Shown: piece after piece, positions 35,291 through 43,935 of the stretch
How positions within the stretch are numbered: position 1 is the first letter of the stretch
Layout of the letters: each line of letters begins with the position of its first letter
NCBI GenBank assembly: GCA_007128135.1
Contig: SKYA01000027.1
Span: 1 to 46,543 of the forward strand
DNA length: 46,543 bases
Direction: 5' to 3'
From: Paracoccaceae bacterium
GTDB lineage: Bacteria > Pseudomonadota > Alphaproteobacteria > Rhodobacterales > Rhodobacteraceae
Position numbers and translations under genes: made by a program
The notes under the pieces: model-generated
Told to the model about the DNA's origin: nothing
Database searches by the model: none
Seen by the model: only the letters and a program-made list of their open reading frames with translations

Positions 35291-36123
35291 CACCGATCAG
35301 CGACATCCGCTGCGAACTGGGCGAAGGCGGCTTCTGGCACCCCGAGCGGGGGAAGTTCTTCTGGTTCGACATCACCGGGTGCAAGCTGCATTCGCTGGCG
35401 CAGAGTTGGTCCCTTGACGAAATGGCCTCGGCCATGGGCTGGGTGACAAGCGACCTCGTGCTGATCGCCACCGAAACGCGGCTTGCGCTTTTCGACCTTG
35501 CAAGCGGCACTGCGCGCACGCTCTGCGCGCTCGAGGCCGACAATGCGGCCACCCGCTCGAATGACGGGCGCGCCGACCCGCAGGGCGGTTTCTGGATCGG
35601 GACCATGGGCAAGCGCGCGCAGAAGGGTGCAGGCGCCATCTGGCGCTGGTACCGGGGCGAGTTGCGCTGCCTTTATCCGGGCATCACCATACCGAATGCC
35701 ATCTGCTTTGCACCCGATGGAGGCTCTGCCTGTTTCACCGACACGCCGACGCGCCGACTGATGCGCGTCGCGCTCGATGCCCATGGCTGGCCCGCAGGCC
35801 CCCCGGAATGCTGGCTGGACCTGACGGCTGAGGGGCTGAACCCGGATGGTGCGGTCTTCGACGCAGAAGGGGTGCTCTGGGTCGCGCAGTGGGGGGCGGG
35901 GCGCGTGGCGGCTCATGCCCCTGATGGGCGGTTCCTGCGCGCGGTCGGGTTTCCTGCGCTGCACGTCTCATGCCCGGCCTTTGGTGGTGCGGGGTTGCGG
36001 GATCTCTTCTGCACCTCCGCGCGCGAGGGCCGCCAGAACCCGCATGATCTGGATGGCGCAACCTTCTGCGTCGCCGGGGTCGGCCAGGGGCGTGCCGAGC
36101 ACCGGGTTGTTGTGGAGGCATGA
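35287..36123 (+). CDS. SMP-30/gluconolactonase-family sugar lactonase
   Basis: Six-bladed propeller lactonase of about 278 residues; hydrolyses an aldonolactone, here most likely galactono-lactone to galactonate. The metal ligands of the SMP-30 family are visible as Glu in [10 protein letters not shown], Asn in ITIPNAICF and Asp in [14 protein letters not shown]. Other family segments are [18 protein letters not shown] and [15 protein letters not shown]. Start fixed by the ATGA overlap with dgoA; the frame upstream is a shadow. It lies between dgoA and the beta-galactosidase and supplies the lactonase step of the oxidative pathway. Confidence 0.9.
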   Translation: MTPISDIRCELGEGGFWHPERGKFFWFDITGCKLHSLAQSWSLDEMASAMGWVTSDLVLIATETRLALFDLASGTARTLCALEADNAATRSNDGRADPQGGFWIGTMGKRAQKGAGAIWRWYRGELRCLYPGITIPNAICFAPDGGSACFTDTPTRRLMRVALDAHGWPAGPPECWLDLTAEGLNPDGAVFDAEGVLWVAQWGAGRVAAHAPDGRFLRAVGFPALHVSCPAFGGAGLRDLFCTSAREGRQNPHDLDGATFCVAGVGQGRAEHRVVVEA

Positions 36124-38027
36124 TGCAACGTACGCTGGGGGTCTGCTACTACCCCGAACACTGGCCGGAAGACATCTGGCCCGAGGATGCCCGCCGCATG
36201 CAGGAGACCGGACTTGCCTGGGTGCGGATTGGCGAGTTCGCCTGGTCACGGCTGGAGCCTGTGCCGGGGCGGCTGGAATTCGACTGGCTGGACCGCGCCA
36301 TCAAGGTGTTGGGCAGCGCGGGGCTGAAGGTGGTTCTGGGCACGCCCACGGCCACACCACCGCGCTGGATGATCGACCGCCATCCCGACATGCTGGCTGT
36401 GGATGCCGCAGGCCGCCCCCGCAAGTTCGGCTCGCGCAGGCATTACTGCTTCAGCCATCGCGGATATCTGGACGAATGCAGGCGCATCGTTACCCTGCTG
36501 GCCGAACGCTATGGCCGCAACCCCCATGTCGCGGCATGGCAGACCGACAACGAATATGGCTGCCATGACACGATCCTGAGCTATTCGGACGCGGCGCGCG
36601 GCGCGTTTCGCGACTGGCTGGCGCAGAAATACCAGAGCCCTGATGCGCTCAACCGTGCCTGGGGCAATGTGTTCTGGTCAATGGATTATGGCAGCTTCGA
36701 CGAGATCGACCTGCCCAATATGACCGTCACCGAACCCAACCCGGCGCATGTGATGGCGTTCCGCCGCTTTGCCAGCGATCAGGTGGTGGCATTCAATCGC
36801 GCGCAGGTTGAGATCATCCGCCGCTACAGCCGCGCGCCCGTGGCGCATAACTACATGGGCCGGATCACCGGGTTCGACCATTACAAGGTCGGGGCGGATC
36901 TGGATATCGCAAGCTGGGACAGCTATCCGCTGGGCTTCCTGTCGGACCGGCTGGAAGCGGATGCCGCGCACAAGGCTGCCTTCCTGCGCCAGGGAGATCC
37001 GGATTTCCAGGCCTTCCATCATGATCTCTATCGCACGGTCGGACGCGGGCGCTGGTGGGTGATGGAACAGCAGCCCGGACCGGTGAACTGGGCCCCATGG
37101 AACCCCGCGCCCCTGCCCGGAATGGTGCGGCTCTGGACATGGGAAGCCTTTGCCCACGGGGCCGAGGCCGTGTGCTATTTCCGCTGGCGTCAGGCACCCT
37201 TCGGGCAGGAACAGATGCATGCCGGGTTGCTGCGCCCCGACAGCGTGCCCGCACCCGGTCTGGCCGAGGCGGCCGAGGTGGCGCGCGAACTGGCCGCGGC
37301 ATCGGATGTGGCAACCAGCAAGGGCGATGTCGCGCTGATCTTCGACTACGAGAGCGCATGGGCCTGGGATACACAGCCGCAAGGCGCCGATTTCGACTAT
37401 TTCCGGCTGGTCTTCGCGTGGTATCGGGCACTGCGGCATCTGGGGCTGAACATCGACATCCTGCCGCCGGACGCGTCAGATCTTTCGGACTGGAAACTGG
37501 TCCTCGCGCCCGGGTTGTTCACCCTCTCGCCGAGGTTGCGCCAGGCACTTGAGACTTGTCCTGGCACGGTCATGTTCGGCCCGCGCGCGAATTCCAGGAC
37601 GACCGATTTCGCCATCCCGCCATGCCTGCCTCCTGATCTGCCGGGGATTGACGCAAGGGTGTTGCGGGTGGAAAGCCTGCCGCCCGAGGCGAGTGTGGAA
37701 CTGGAAGGGACCGGTCGATTCCTGCACTGGGCCGAAGACCTCGAAACCGGGGCCCCTGTCATCCTGCGCCGCAGGGATGGCCTGCCCGGCATGGCAGGGG
37801 ATGACCGCATCACCTATCTGGCCGGATGGCCCGATGACTCCACCCTGCGGGAACTTCTGCGCGGGCTCTGCGCCGCGCAAGGGATCGAGACACTGCACCT
37901 GCCTGCGGCGCTGCGCAAGCGTGATGCCGCAGGCCTGCGCTTCTGGTTCAATCATGGTGCCGAACCGCTGGACTGGAACGGCCAGACAATCCCTGCAGCA
38001 GGTGTCATCTGGCAGTCGGCTGACTGA
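36120..38027 (+). CDS. Beta-galactosidase, GH42 family
   Basis: Cytoplasmic retaining beta-galactosidase, 635 residues. The TIM barrel begins LGVCYYPEHWPEDIWPEDAR. The acid/base Glu145 is in WQTDNEYGCH and the nucleophile Glu316 in WWVMEQQPGPVNW, at positions close to those expected for GH42. The trimerisation domain (from about 390: VALIFDYESAWAWDTQPQGA) and a C-terminal beta domain follow. A Cys cluster found in some thermophilic members is not obvious. No signal peptide, so substrates are imported first. The start ATGATG overlaps the lactonase stop; no terminator is seen before the convergent kinase gene 17 nt away. Confidence 0.93.
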   Translation: MMQRTLGVCYYPEHWPEDIWPEDARRMQETGLAWVRIGEFAWSRLEPVPGRLEFDWLDRAIKVLGSAGLKVVLGTPTATPPRWMIDRHPDMLAVDAAGRPRKFGSRRHYCFSHRGYLDECRRIVTLLAERYGRNPHVAAWQTDNEYGCHDTILSYSDAARGAFRDWLAQKYQSPDALNRAWGNVFWSMDYGSFDEIDLPNMTVTEPNPAHVMAFRRFASDQVVAFNRAQVEIIRRYSRAPVAHNYMGRITGFDHYKVGADLDIASWDSYPLGFLSDRLEADAAHKAAFLRQGDPDFQAFHHDLYRTVGRGRWWVMEQQPGPVNWAPWNPAPLPGMVRLWTWEAFAHGAEAVCYFRWRQAPFGQEQMHAGLLRPDSVPAPGLAEAAEVARELAAASDVATSKGDVALIFDYESAWAWDTQPQGADFDYFRLVFAWYRALRHLGLNIDILPPDASDLSDWKLVLAPGLFTLSPRLRQALETCPGTVMFGPRANSRTTDFAIPPCLPPDLPGIDARVLRVESLPPEASVELEGTGRFLHWAEDLETGAPVILRRRDGLPGMAGDDRITYLAGWPDDSTLRELLRGLCAAQGIETLHLPAALRKRDAAGLRFWFNHGAEPLDWNGQTIPAAGVIWQSAD

Positions 38028-38044
38028 GCGGCACCCGGCGCGTG

Positions 38045-41000
38045 TCAGGATTTCGTTGCGCCGGGGCTGAACCGCGTGATCGCGTCCAGAAGTGCCGTCC
38101 GCTGGATGGGTTTCATCAGGAAGATATCATCAGGACGCAGGCCATTTCCGTTGATGGCGGCCTCGTTCGCATAGCCCGACATGAAGATGATCACCAGATC
38201 GGGCTTTAGTTCCCTGAGCGCACGGGCAAGCAGTGGCCCCTGAAGCGTGCCGGGCATCACCACATCCGTCAGCAGGATTTCAGGGGGCGGCTGTATCTGC
38301 TGGTAGAGCGCCAGCGCACTGTCGCCGGACCCGGCCTGGACTACCTCCAGGCCGAACTCCTCAAGCATCCGTGCAACGACTGCCCGGACCTTGGGCTCGT
38401 CCTCTACAAGCAGCACGCGCAGTTGCCCGGGCGACGGGTCACGCCATGGCAGGGCGGCGGCGCGCGTCGTGGTTCCGGCATCGGCGGGTGCCGCAGGCAG
38501 CAGGATCTTTATCGTGGTGCCGATATCGGGCTCACTGTAGATGCGCAGCGCCCCGCCCGACTGGCGAACGAAGCCGTCAACCATCGACAGGCCAAGCCCG
38601 GAGCCAAGCTGCGGCCCCTTTGTGGAAAAGAAGGGCTCGACCACCCGGGCTACTATCTCGCGCGGGATGCCATGCCCCGTGTCGGTGACGGCCAGCATGA
38701 TGTAGCGACCGGGCGCGATGACCTCGCCGCGCTCGAGCCCATAGTCCTCGTTGACGCGCAGGTTGCAGGTCTCGATGGTCAGGGTGCCGCCGCTTGGCAT
38801 CGCGTCGCGGGCGTTGATGACAAGGTTGAGCAGCGCGCTCTCCAGGAATGCCGGATCGACCCGCGTCATCCACAGACCTGCCTGAAGACTGGTCTGCACG
38901 CTGATCGTTGCGGGCAGGACCCGCCCGATCAGCTGCCCCATGCCGGTAACGAGGTCATTGGCATTCACCGCTTCGGGCTCGAGCCGCGAACGTCGTGCAA
39001 AGCTCAGCAGCCGCCGGGTCAGTTCCGCGCCGCGCTGCGCGGCAGCGACAATCTCATCTGCCAGGTCATGCACGGAAGCCTCCTTCGAGAGGGCCGCCAT
39101 CAGTTCAGCATTGCCCATTATGACAGCCAGGAGATTGTTGAAGTCATGTGCAATGCCGCCAGATATGCGCCCTATGGCTTCCATCTTCTGGGCCGCATGA
39201 AGCTTTTCTTCCAGCATGCGCTGTTCGGTCTGGTCTGCAATGGCACCGATCACGAGCACTGCCTTGCCCTTTTCGTCGCGCAAGGCGACCGCGCGCTCGG
39301 CGACATGCGCCCAGCTTCCATCCGCACGACGCATGCGGAATTCCGCGACAAAAAGGTTCTGGCGGCCTGCAAGGAATTCCCGGAAGCGTTCCGTCAGGCT
39401 GATCCGGTCATCTGGATGCACTGTCTGTTGCCAGGGCGACGGCTCAGGATATTCGCCGCTCCAGTCATATCCGAAATGCGTCCTGAAACCGCTGTCGAAG
39501 GACACCAAGCCCCGCACAATGTCGAATTCGAACATCGCATCCGCCGAGACCTCGAACATCGCTCGCAATTTCTTCTGGTCCTGAACAACTGCGGTGACAT
39601 CGGTAATCAGCGAGACCCAGTCGCCGCTTTCCGTCTGGTTGAAACGCACGTTGTAAAGCCGCCCGTCTGCCTGCGTGATATCCGTATTGACCGGGCGCCT
39701 TCCTTGCGATCCTTGCGAATATGTGGCCTTCTCGGGCGATAACAGAAGCTTGCGCGAGGCCATTGCGGCCAGCAGCGAGTCGCGTTGAACACCCGGACGG
39801 ATCAGGTCCGCTATGCCGGTGTTCAACTCGACGAAGCGGCGGTTGTGTAACACCAGCCGCTGCGACTCGTCATAAAGGGCAAATCCGCTGTCCAGCGCCT
39901 CAACCGCTTCGCGCAGGCGCGCCGTCGCCCGGCGCCCCTCGGTCACGTCATCCAGCGACCCGATGATTACGGTCGCGCGCCCCTCCGCATCGCGCAGCGC
40001 GGCTACCTTTTCGGTCACGATGGCCCAGCTGCCATCACCGCGGCGGAAACGATATTCACAGACGAAACGCGGAAGAGTGCTGTCAACGAATTCCAGAAAG
40101 TCGTCCCTGACACGGTCCAGGTCATCGGGATGTACAAAAGCCTTCCAGGGCGAGGGAAAGCCGTGTTCGCCGACCCAGTCATGGCCAAAACAGGTCCGGA
40201 AGCCCTGATTATAGACGATACGTCCCTCGTCGTGAAAATACTCGTAGTTCGCATCCGACGCGATTTCCGACATTGCCAGCAACTGGTCCTGCTTTTGCAG
40301 CAGACTCGTCACGTCGCTCAGAAAGGCAAGGATGCTTTCGGCCTTGCCATTCTTGTCCAGCACGCAGATCGAGCGATTCAGGATATGCACGAGGCGCCCG
40401 TCCCTGTGGCGCGTCCGAAACGACAACTCGAGCGGTGTGGTCCAGGCATCGCCTGCGTTCAGACGCTGAAAGGCTGCCTCATGGGCGGCACGGTCATCCG
40501 GGTGCAGCATGTCCATGACTGTCCCGGGGTCTTTCGGCATCTCCTCGGGCGCATGGCCGAATTGCGCCTGAACTTCCCCGCTCCAGGTAATGAGACCGGT
40601 CGCGATGTCCAGTTCTGCCACCACCTGCCCTGACAAGTCCGCCAGCGCCCGGAGCCGTTCATGGCTGATGCGCAGTTCTTCCTGACTCTGCAGGACGGTT
40701 GAGACATCCGTCAGCACGACGACAACGCCCGCTGTCTGCCCGTCTGCGTCCAGAAGTCTCAGCGATCGGTCCAGAAACGGTGCATAAGTGCCATCCGCGC
40801 GGCGCAGGCGATAGCTGAGTTCCTGCGGCGTCTGTCGTTCCCGGCCAGAACTCAGATCATCAATGGAGTCTCGCAACCTGGGGCGGTCGTCGGGGTGAAC
40901 CATCGCGAGATAGTCTTCGACGCGCACCGGCATGGCATCGTGCGCATGGCCGAGGCGTTCTTCGGTCGCGCCGCTGAATCGCAACTGGTCCTTATGCGGG

Positions 41001-41800
41001 TCGTAGTCGATCACCACCCGGCCGCTTGCCTTTGCCAAAAGGTCACGACGCATGCGTTCCTGGTGCCAGTCCGAAATATCGGTCACGGTCGAATGAACGG
41101 CAAGGATACTCCCGGAAGGATCGCGCTCGACCAGGAAACGCTCGCGCACCATGGCGTAGGTGCCATCACCGCGTCGCAGCCGGAACTCCATCTCGCCTTG
41201 ACCATGTGTCTGCTCGATCAGCCTGTAATAGCCATGATAGGCGAGGTCGCGGTCTTCGGGGTGGATATGGTCGACATAGCGAGTAGGCACGACATGGGTG
41301 CCGCTCAGACCGATCCCGAAGACCCGCTGCAGGCCATCATCGAACCGGACCGTATTGGTGCGGCGGCAGTTCGTGAAACGGGCCTCACGGCTGAGCTCGG
41401 CAAAGACCGCCTGTTCATGTCTTCGCGCGGATTGCGCGCTGACATCGCGCAGCAGCACCATTACCGCGCCCGGGCCGCTGCCCTGGGCCTGCGCTAGACT
41501 GATGGCGGCCTCGAGTTCGGCCTGGCACGCATCGCCACGGACAAGCCGCAACGACACAAGCACCTCCTCCGGACCCGCCTGTGCCAATGCGCGCGCTATG
41601 GTCTCGCGGTCCTGCGGCACGACAAGATCGAGATCGCCGGCCCAGCTGTCCGCAAGCCTTTGCGGCGCATGCCCAAGGAGGGCAACTGCCGTTTCGCTGC
41701 ACCATGCCGCGCCACTCGTGCGATCCAGCCAGAGGATGACCGCTTGCGCCATATTCGCGATTCGGTCCATGGTCGTGCTGTCCAGAGACATGCTCTGCAT
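38045..41800 (-). CDS. Multi-PAS hybrid histidine kinase with receiver domain
   Basis: 1251-residue soluble sensor kinase. About seven PAS units fill residues 13-865; several end in PAC-like RRGDGTYAMVRERF, RRADGTYAPFLDRSL and RRGDGSWAIVTEKVA, and one (about 640-745) is of the PAS_7 type with SGFALYDESQRLVLHNRRFV. The dimerisation/phosphoacceptor domain has His885 in GIAHDFNNLLAV. The ATPase domain shows NLVINARDAM, DTGHGIP and GSGLGLSMVDG. A C-terminal receiver has phospho-acceptor Asp1179 in LLTDVVMPG and MSGYANE. No membrane segment or signal peptide is seen, so it senses a cytoplasmic signal such as redox, oxygen or light, which cannot be told apart here. Start at 41800 (or 41791). Confidence 0.9.
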   Translation of the reverse strand: MQSMSLDSTTMDRIANMAQAVILWLDRTSGAAWCSETAVALLGHAPQRLADSWAGDLDLVVPQDRETIARALAQAGPEEVLVSLRLVRGDACQAELEAAISLAQAQGSGPGAVMVLLRDVSAQSARRHEQAVFAELSREARFTNCRRTNTVRFDDGLQRVFGIGLSGTHVVPTRYVDHIHPEDRDLAYHGYYRLIEQTHGQGEMEFRLRRGDGTYAMVRERFLVERDPSGSILAVHSTVTDISDWHQERMRRDLLAKASGRVVIDYDPHKDQLRFSGATEERLGHAHDAMPVRVEDYLAMVHPDDRPRLRDSIDDLSSGRERQTPQELSYRLRRADGTYAPFLDRSLRLLDADGQTAGVVVVLTDVSTVLQSQEELRISHERLRALADLSGQVVAELDIATGLITWSGEVQAQFGHAPEEMPKDPGTVMDMLHPDDRAAHEAAFQRLNAGDAWTTPLELSFRTRHRDGRLVHILNRSICVLDKNGKAESILAFLSDVTSLLQKQDQLLAMSEIASDANYEYFHDEGRIVYNQGFRTCFGHDWVGEHGFPSPWKAFVHPDDLDRVRDDFLEFVDSTLPRFVCEYRFRRGDGSWAIVTEKVAALRDAEGRATVIIGSLDDVTEGRRATARLREAVEALDSGFALYDESQRLVLHNRRFVELNTGIADLIRPGVQRDSLLAAMASRKLLLSPEKATYSQGSQGRRPVNTDITQADGRLYNVRFNQTESGDWVSLITDVTAVVQDQKKLRAMFEVSADAMFEFDIVRGLVSFDSGFRTHFGYDWSGEYPEPSPWQQTVHPDDRISLTERFREFLAGRQNLFVAEFRMRRADGSWAHVAERAVALRDEKGKAVLVIGAIADQTEQRMLEEKLHAAQKMEAIGRISGGIAHDFNNLLAVIMGNAELMAALSKEASVHDLADEIVAAAQRGAELTRRLLSFARRSRLEPEAVNANDLVTGMGQLIGRVLPATISVQTSLQAGLWMTRVDPAFLESALLNLVINARDAMPSGGTLTIETCNLRVNEDYGLERGEVIAPGRYIMLAVTDTGHGIPREIVARVVEPFFSTKGPQLGSGLGLSMVDGFVRQSGGALRIYSEPDIGTTIKILLPAAPADAGTTTRAAALPWRDPSPGQLRVLLVEDEPKVRAVVARMLEEFGLEVVQAGSGDSALALYQQIQPPPEILLTDVVMPGTLQGPLLARALRELKPDLVIIFMSGYANEAAINGNGLRPDDIFLMKPIQRTALLDAITRFSPGATKS

Positions 41801-41967
41801 CGGATCCTCGGAAAAACCGGAGATGAACGAATGGTAAGATCAGGCCGTGGGTTTGACCCGAGTCTAGCCCAATGGCGCCCGTCCCGGCAATGTCCGATTG
41901 CTGCCCGCGGCCCGGCCGCGCCCGACCCGAACCCCGTTCTTGCAACCGCTTGGCCCGGGCGGGATAT

Positions 41968-41980
41968 TTGCTGGTAGCAA
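41968..41980 (+). promoter_or_regulatory. Palindrome upstream of MarR gene, candidate operator
   Basis: TTGCTGGTAGCAA is a 5-bp inverted repeat with a 3-nt centre, preceded by ATAT. It lies 64 nt before the MarR ATG and four bases before a candidate -35. A near-identical palindrome occurs at 42887-42899. MarR proteins typically bind such symmetric sites. Confidence 0.55.
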
Positions 41981-41984
41981 GGGC

Positions 41985-42014
41985 TTGCCACTTGCGACCT
42001 GCCTGCCCTAATGT
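41985..42014 (+). promoter_or_regulatory. Putative promoter of MarR gene
   Basis: TTGCCA (41985-41990) and TAATGT (42009-42014) are separated by 18 bp. The palindrome at 41968-41980 lies directly upstream. The ATG is at 42045, about 23 nt after the expected start of transcription. Confidence 0.45.
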
Positions 42015-42044
42015 TCAGACGGGTCAGGTCAGGAACGAGGGGAC

Positions 42045-42470
42045 ATGTGCGAGAGTGACCGCATCAATCTCGCGACAGCCCTGCTCATCGAACGTCTGGT
42101 GCGCGAGGCCTATGCGGATCGGGCTCCCGGCGCGATCACCCCGTTGCAATGGGCGATCCTGCGGGCCATCAGCCGTGCCTCTGGCGAGGGGTGCACGCAG
42201 GGCTGGATAGCGCGCTTCGTCGGCGTGACCGCGGCCCCGGTGAACCGCGCGCTAAAGGCGCTGGAGCGCCATGATGCCGTCACCCTGCAGCGCGATGCGT
42301 CTGACGGGCGGCAGGTCATCGTGGGATTGACCCGCTTTGGACAGGCCCTGTTGAAAAAGGACCCGATCCTGACAATCAGCAAGCGCCTGGCGCGCATCGA
42401 ACCGGACAAAAGGGTTGAGTTCCGGCACGTGTTGGAGCAGCTTTTCGGAACCTCTGCTGCGATCGAGTAG
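42045..42470 (+). CDS. MarR-family transcriptional regulator
   Basis: 141-residue dimeric winged-helix regulator. The central fold has ITPLQWAILRAISRASGEGC, the recognition helix region WIARFVGVTAAPVNRALKAL, and the wing VTLQRDASDGRQVIVGLTRF. The family length fits. Conserved DGR of the wing is present. It lies divergent from the multi-PAS kinase and is followed 4 nt on by a receiver protein, probably in the same transcript. Palindromes before this gene and before the 78-residue gene suggest autoregulation plus control of that gene. Effector unknown. Confidence 0.9.
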   Translation: MCESDRINLATALLIERLVREAYADRAPGAITPLQWAILRAISRASGEGCTQGWIARFVGVTAAPVNRALKALERHDAVTLQRDASDGRQVIVGLTRFGQALLKKDPILTISKRLARIEPDKRVEFRHVLEQLFGTSAAIE

Positions 42471-42474
42471 TGAT

Positions 42475-42843
42475 TTGAAAAAGATATTGATCGTTGACGA
42501 TGACAGCGCCATCCGGCGCGTGCTTGCCCAGATACTCGAGGCGAACGGGTATTTCGTGGCCACCGCCGCGAGCCGGCAAGACGCGCGCGCGCTTCTGGAA
42601 CAGGATAAGGATTTCGCGCTGTTCATTCTCGATTTCTGGATCGGAAGCGATACCGGGCTGGACGTGATGAACGACCTTCAGCGGCTCCGGCCTTTGACAC
42701 CGGTTCTGTTCCTGTCCGGTGGCAGCGAGGATGTCGCGCTTGAGACCTCGACCGCACTTGGCGAGATGCGGGGCGCTTGCGCGTTTCTCTACAAACCCGT
42801 CCCGTCTGCAATCCTGCTCGACGCGGTGAAGCGACACATATGA
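42475..42843 (+). CDS. Stand-alone response regulator receiver protein
   Basis: 122-residue CheY-like protein with no output domain, started at TTG 42475 (read as Met), giving KKILIVDDDSAIRRVLAQIL. Phospho-acceptor Asp53 is in LFILDFWIGSD; the acidic pocket is Asp8/Asp9. The conserved Ser is in LFLSGGSE and the Lys in LYKPVPS. The longer frame upstream overlaps the MarR gene and has no family support. It lies downstream of the MarR gene and near the hybrid kinase, so it may receive phosphate from that kinase, but this is inference. Confidence 0.85.
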   Translation: MKKILIVDDDSAIRRVLAQILEANGYFVATAASRQDARALLEQDKDFALFILDFWIGSDTGLDVMNDLQRLRPLTPVLFLSGGSEDVALETSTALGEMRGACAFLYKPVPSAILLDAVKRHI

Positions 42844-42875
42844 TCCGAAGCGCGAACCTTGCGCTGCACCGCAGC

Positions 42876-42905
42876 TTGCGATATATTTGCTACTAGCAAT
42901 TTATT
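42876..42905 (+). promoter_or_regulatory. Promoter with embedded palindrome before small gene
   Basis: TTGCGA (42876-42881) and TTTATT (42900-42905) are separated by 18 bp. The palindrome TTGCTACTAGCAA occupies 42887-42899, inside the spacer. A repressor bound there would block the promoter. The same core occurs at 41968-41980. Confidence 0.5.
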
Positions 42906-42942
42906 CTGGCGCTGGCAGGCGGGAACCGATGGGAGTGGCGCA

Positions 42943-43179
42943 ATGAATACCCATGATGCCTTGCAGGAGGTTTCGCAGGAGCTGAAACTCATGGCGCATT
43001 ACCTGCAGCTCGTTGCAAATACTGATGATCCGGGCGCCGAGACCGCGCGCATGACGTCGCGCCAGCTTGTCGAACTACACCGTCAGATCGAATGGCGCAT
43101 GGCGGCAAACCAACCTGATGCGCCCGCCATTCCGGTCGATATCCGCTACAACACCGCGTTTGGCATCGCAAACGGCTGA
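42943..43179 (+). CDS. Small hypothetical protein, 78 residues
   Basis: Small soluble protein, MNTHDALQEVSQELKLMAHY onward, mostly helical in its first 55 residues, then a Pro-rich tail (NQPDAPAIPVDIRYNTAFGI). No family recognised. GGGAG lies 8 nt before the ATG, and a promoter with an embedded palindrome lies 35-65 nt upstream, so it is probably a real, regulated gene. The upstream frame to 42859 lies across that promoter and is not needed. It ends 39 nt before the convergent extensin-like gene. Confidence 0.65.
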   Translation: MNTHDALQEVSQELKLMAHYLQLVANTDDPGAETARMTSRQLVELHRQIEWRMAANQPDAPAIPVDIRYNTAFGIANG

Positions 43180-43218
43180 CCGCCCGCGCAGGGGTGTCGC
43201 GCTGTGCGACCGTATCGC

Positions 43219-43926
43219 TCAGCGGCAATAGGGCCCGCCCCGGTGGCGGGCCGTGTCATAATGGAAATGGTCCTCGTGCAACCCGTCCGATCCGGGGCCG
43301 AGAGTGGTGCCGAACGTTCCGCAGGCCGCGCGGTGCATCTGGCGCAGCGCCCTTGAATGGGTCGAATTGTGCCAGTCCTGCAGGACATTCATCTCCTGCC
43401 CGTTCGCCAGTTCGATGGCGCTGATGTCGATGGCCCGGCCGCGCCCGTGCTCGGAAACCCGGGCACCTGACTGGTGGTTGCGCGGACGGCAGGCATAATG
43501 GGCGGCCACGCGCAGGCCCGCTGCGCCGCCCCCGGCCCGTCCGACCGCCGGTCTGACGCCCTTGCGCACCCATCTGTGCAGCGCCGCAGCCGTTTCGCAG
43601 TCCATGATCGCAGGCTGCGACAGGCGCAGCCCGTCCACATGCGTCACCCGTACAGGCTGCGCCAACCCGCATCCCTCAACCTCGGAGGTGATGGGCGGGA
43701 TGCGCTGCCCCTCTATGCCGCGGATACCGCACAGCCTGCCCGTACCGCGCGCGCCCGACATGCCTCTGCCCAGGGAGGTCATGCGCCCGATCAGACGACT
43801 TCCCTGATGCTGTACCCCGTCGATGATGGGCAGGCCGCGCCCCTGTCCGCCCTTGCGGCTGTCGCCACCGGAACAGGCGGCAACCGCGACGAGACAGAAC
43901 AGGGTCAGACCGAGTGCGGCGCGCAT
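43219..43926 (-). CDS. Extensin-like lipoprotein (DUF/extensin C-terminal family)
   Basis: 235 residues. The N-terminus has a signal peptide with a lipobox (LTLFCLVAVAAC, Cys18), so it is probably lipid-anchored and facing the periplasm. The extensin-like C-terminal domain includes the early GCGLAQPVRV and VDGLRLSQPAIMDCETAAAL, then HYACRPRNHQSGARVSEHG and RAIDISAIELANG. It ends with GSDGLHEDHFHYDTARHRGG, whose DGLHEDHFHYD fits a metal-binding site of peptidoglycan-active folds. Bacterial members have no proven plant-extensin role; peptidoglycan processing is plausible. It lies 9 nt after the tyrA stop on the same strand. Confidence 0.85.
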   Translation of the reverse strand: MRAALGLTLFCLVAVAACSGGDSRKGGQGRGLPIIDGVQHQGSRLIGRMTSLGRGMSGARGTGRLCGIRGIEGQRIPPITSEVEGCGLAQPVRVTHVDGLRLSQPAIMDCETAAALHRWVRKGVRPAVGRAGGGAAGLRVAAHYACRPRNHQSGARVSEHGRGRAIDISAIELANGQEMNVLQDWHNSTHSRALRQMHRAACGTFGTTLGPGSDGLHEDHFHYDTARHRGGPYCR

Positions 43927-43935
43927 GCGCGTCTC

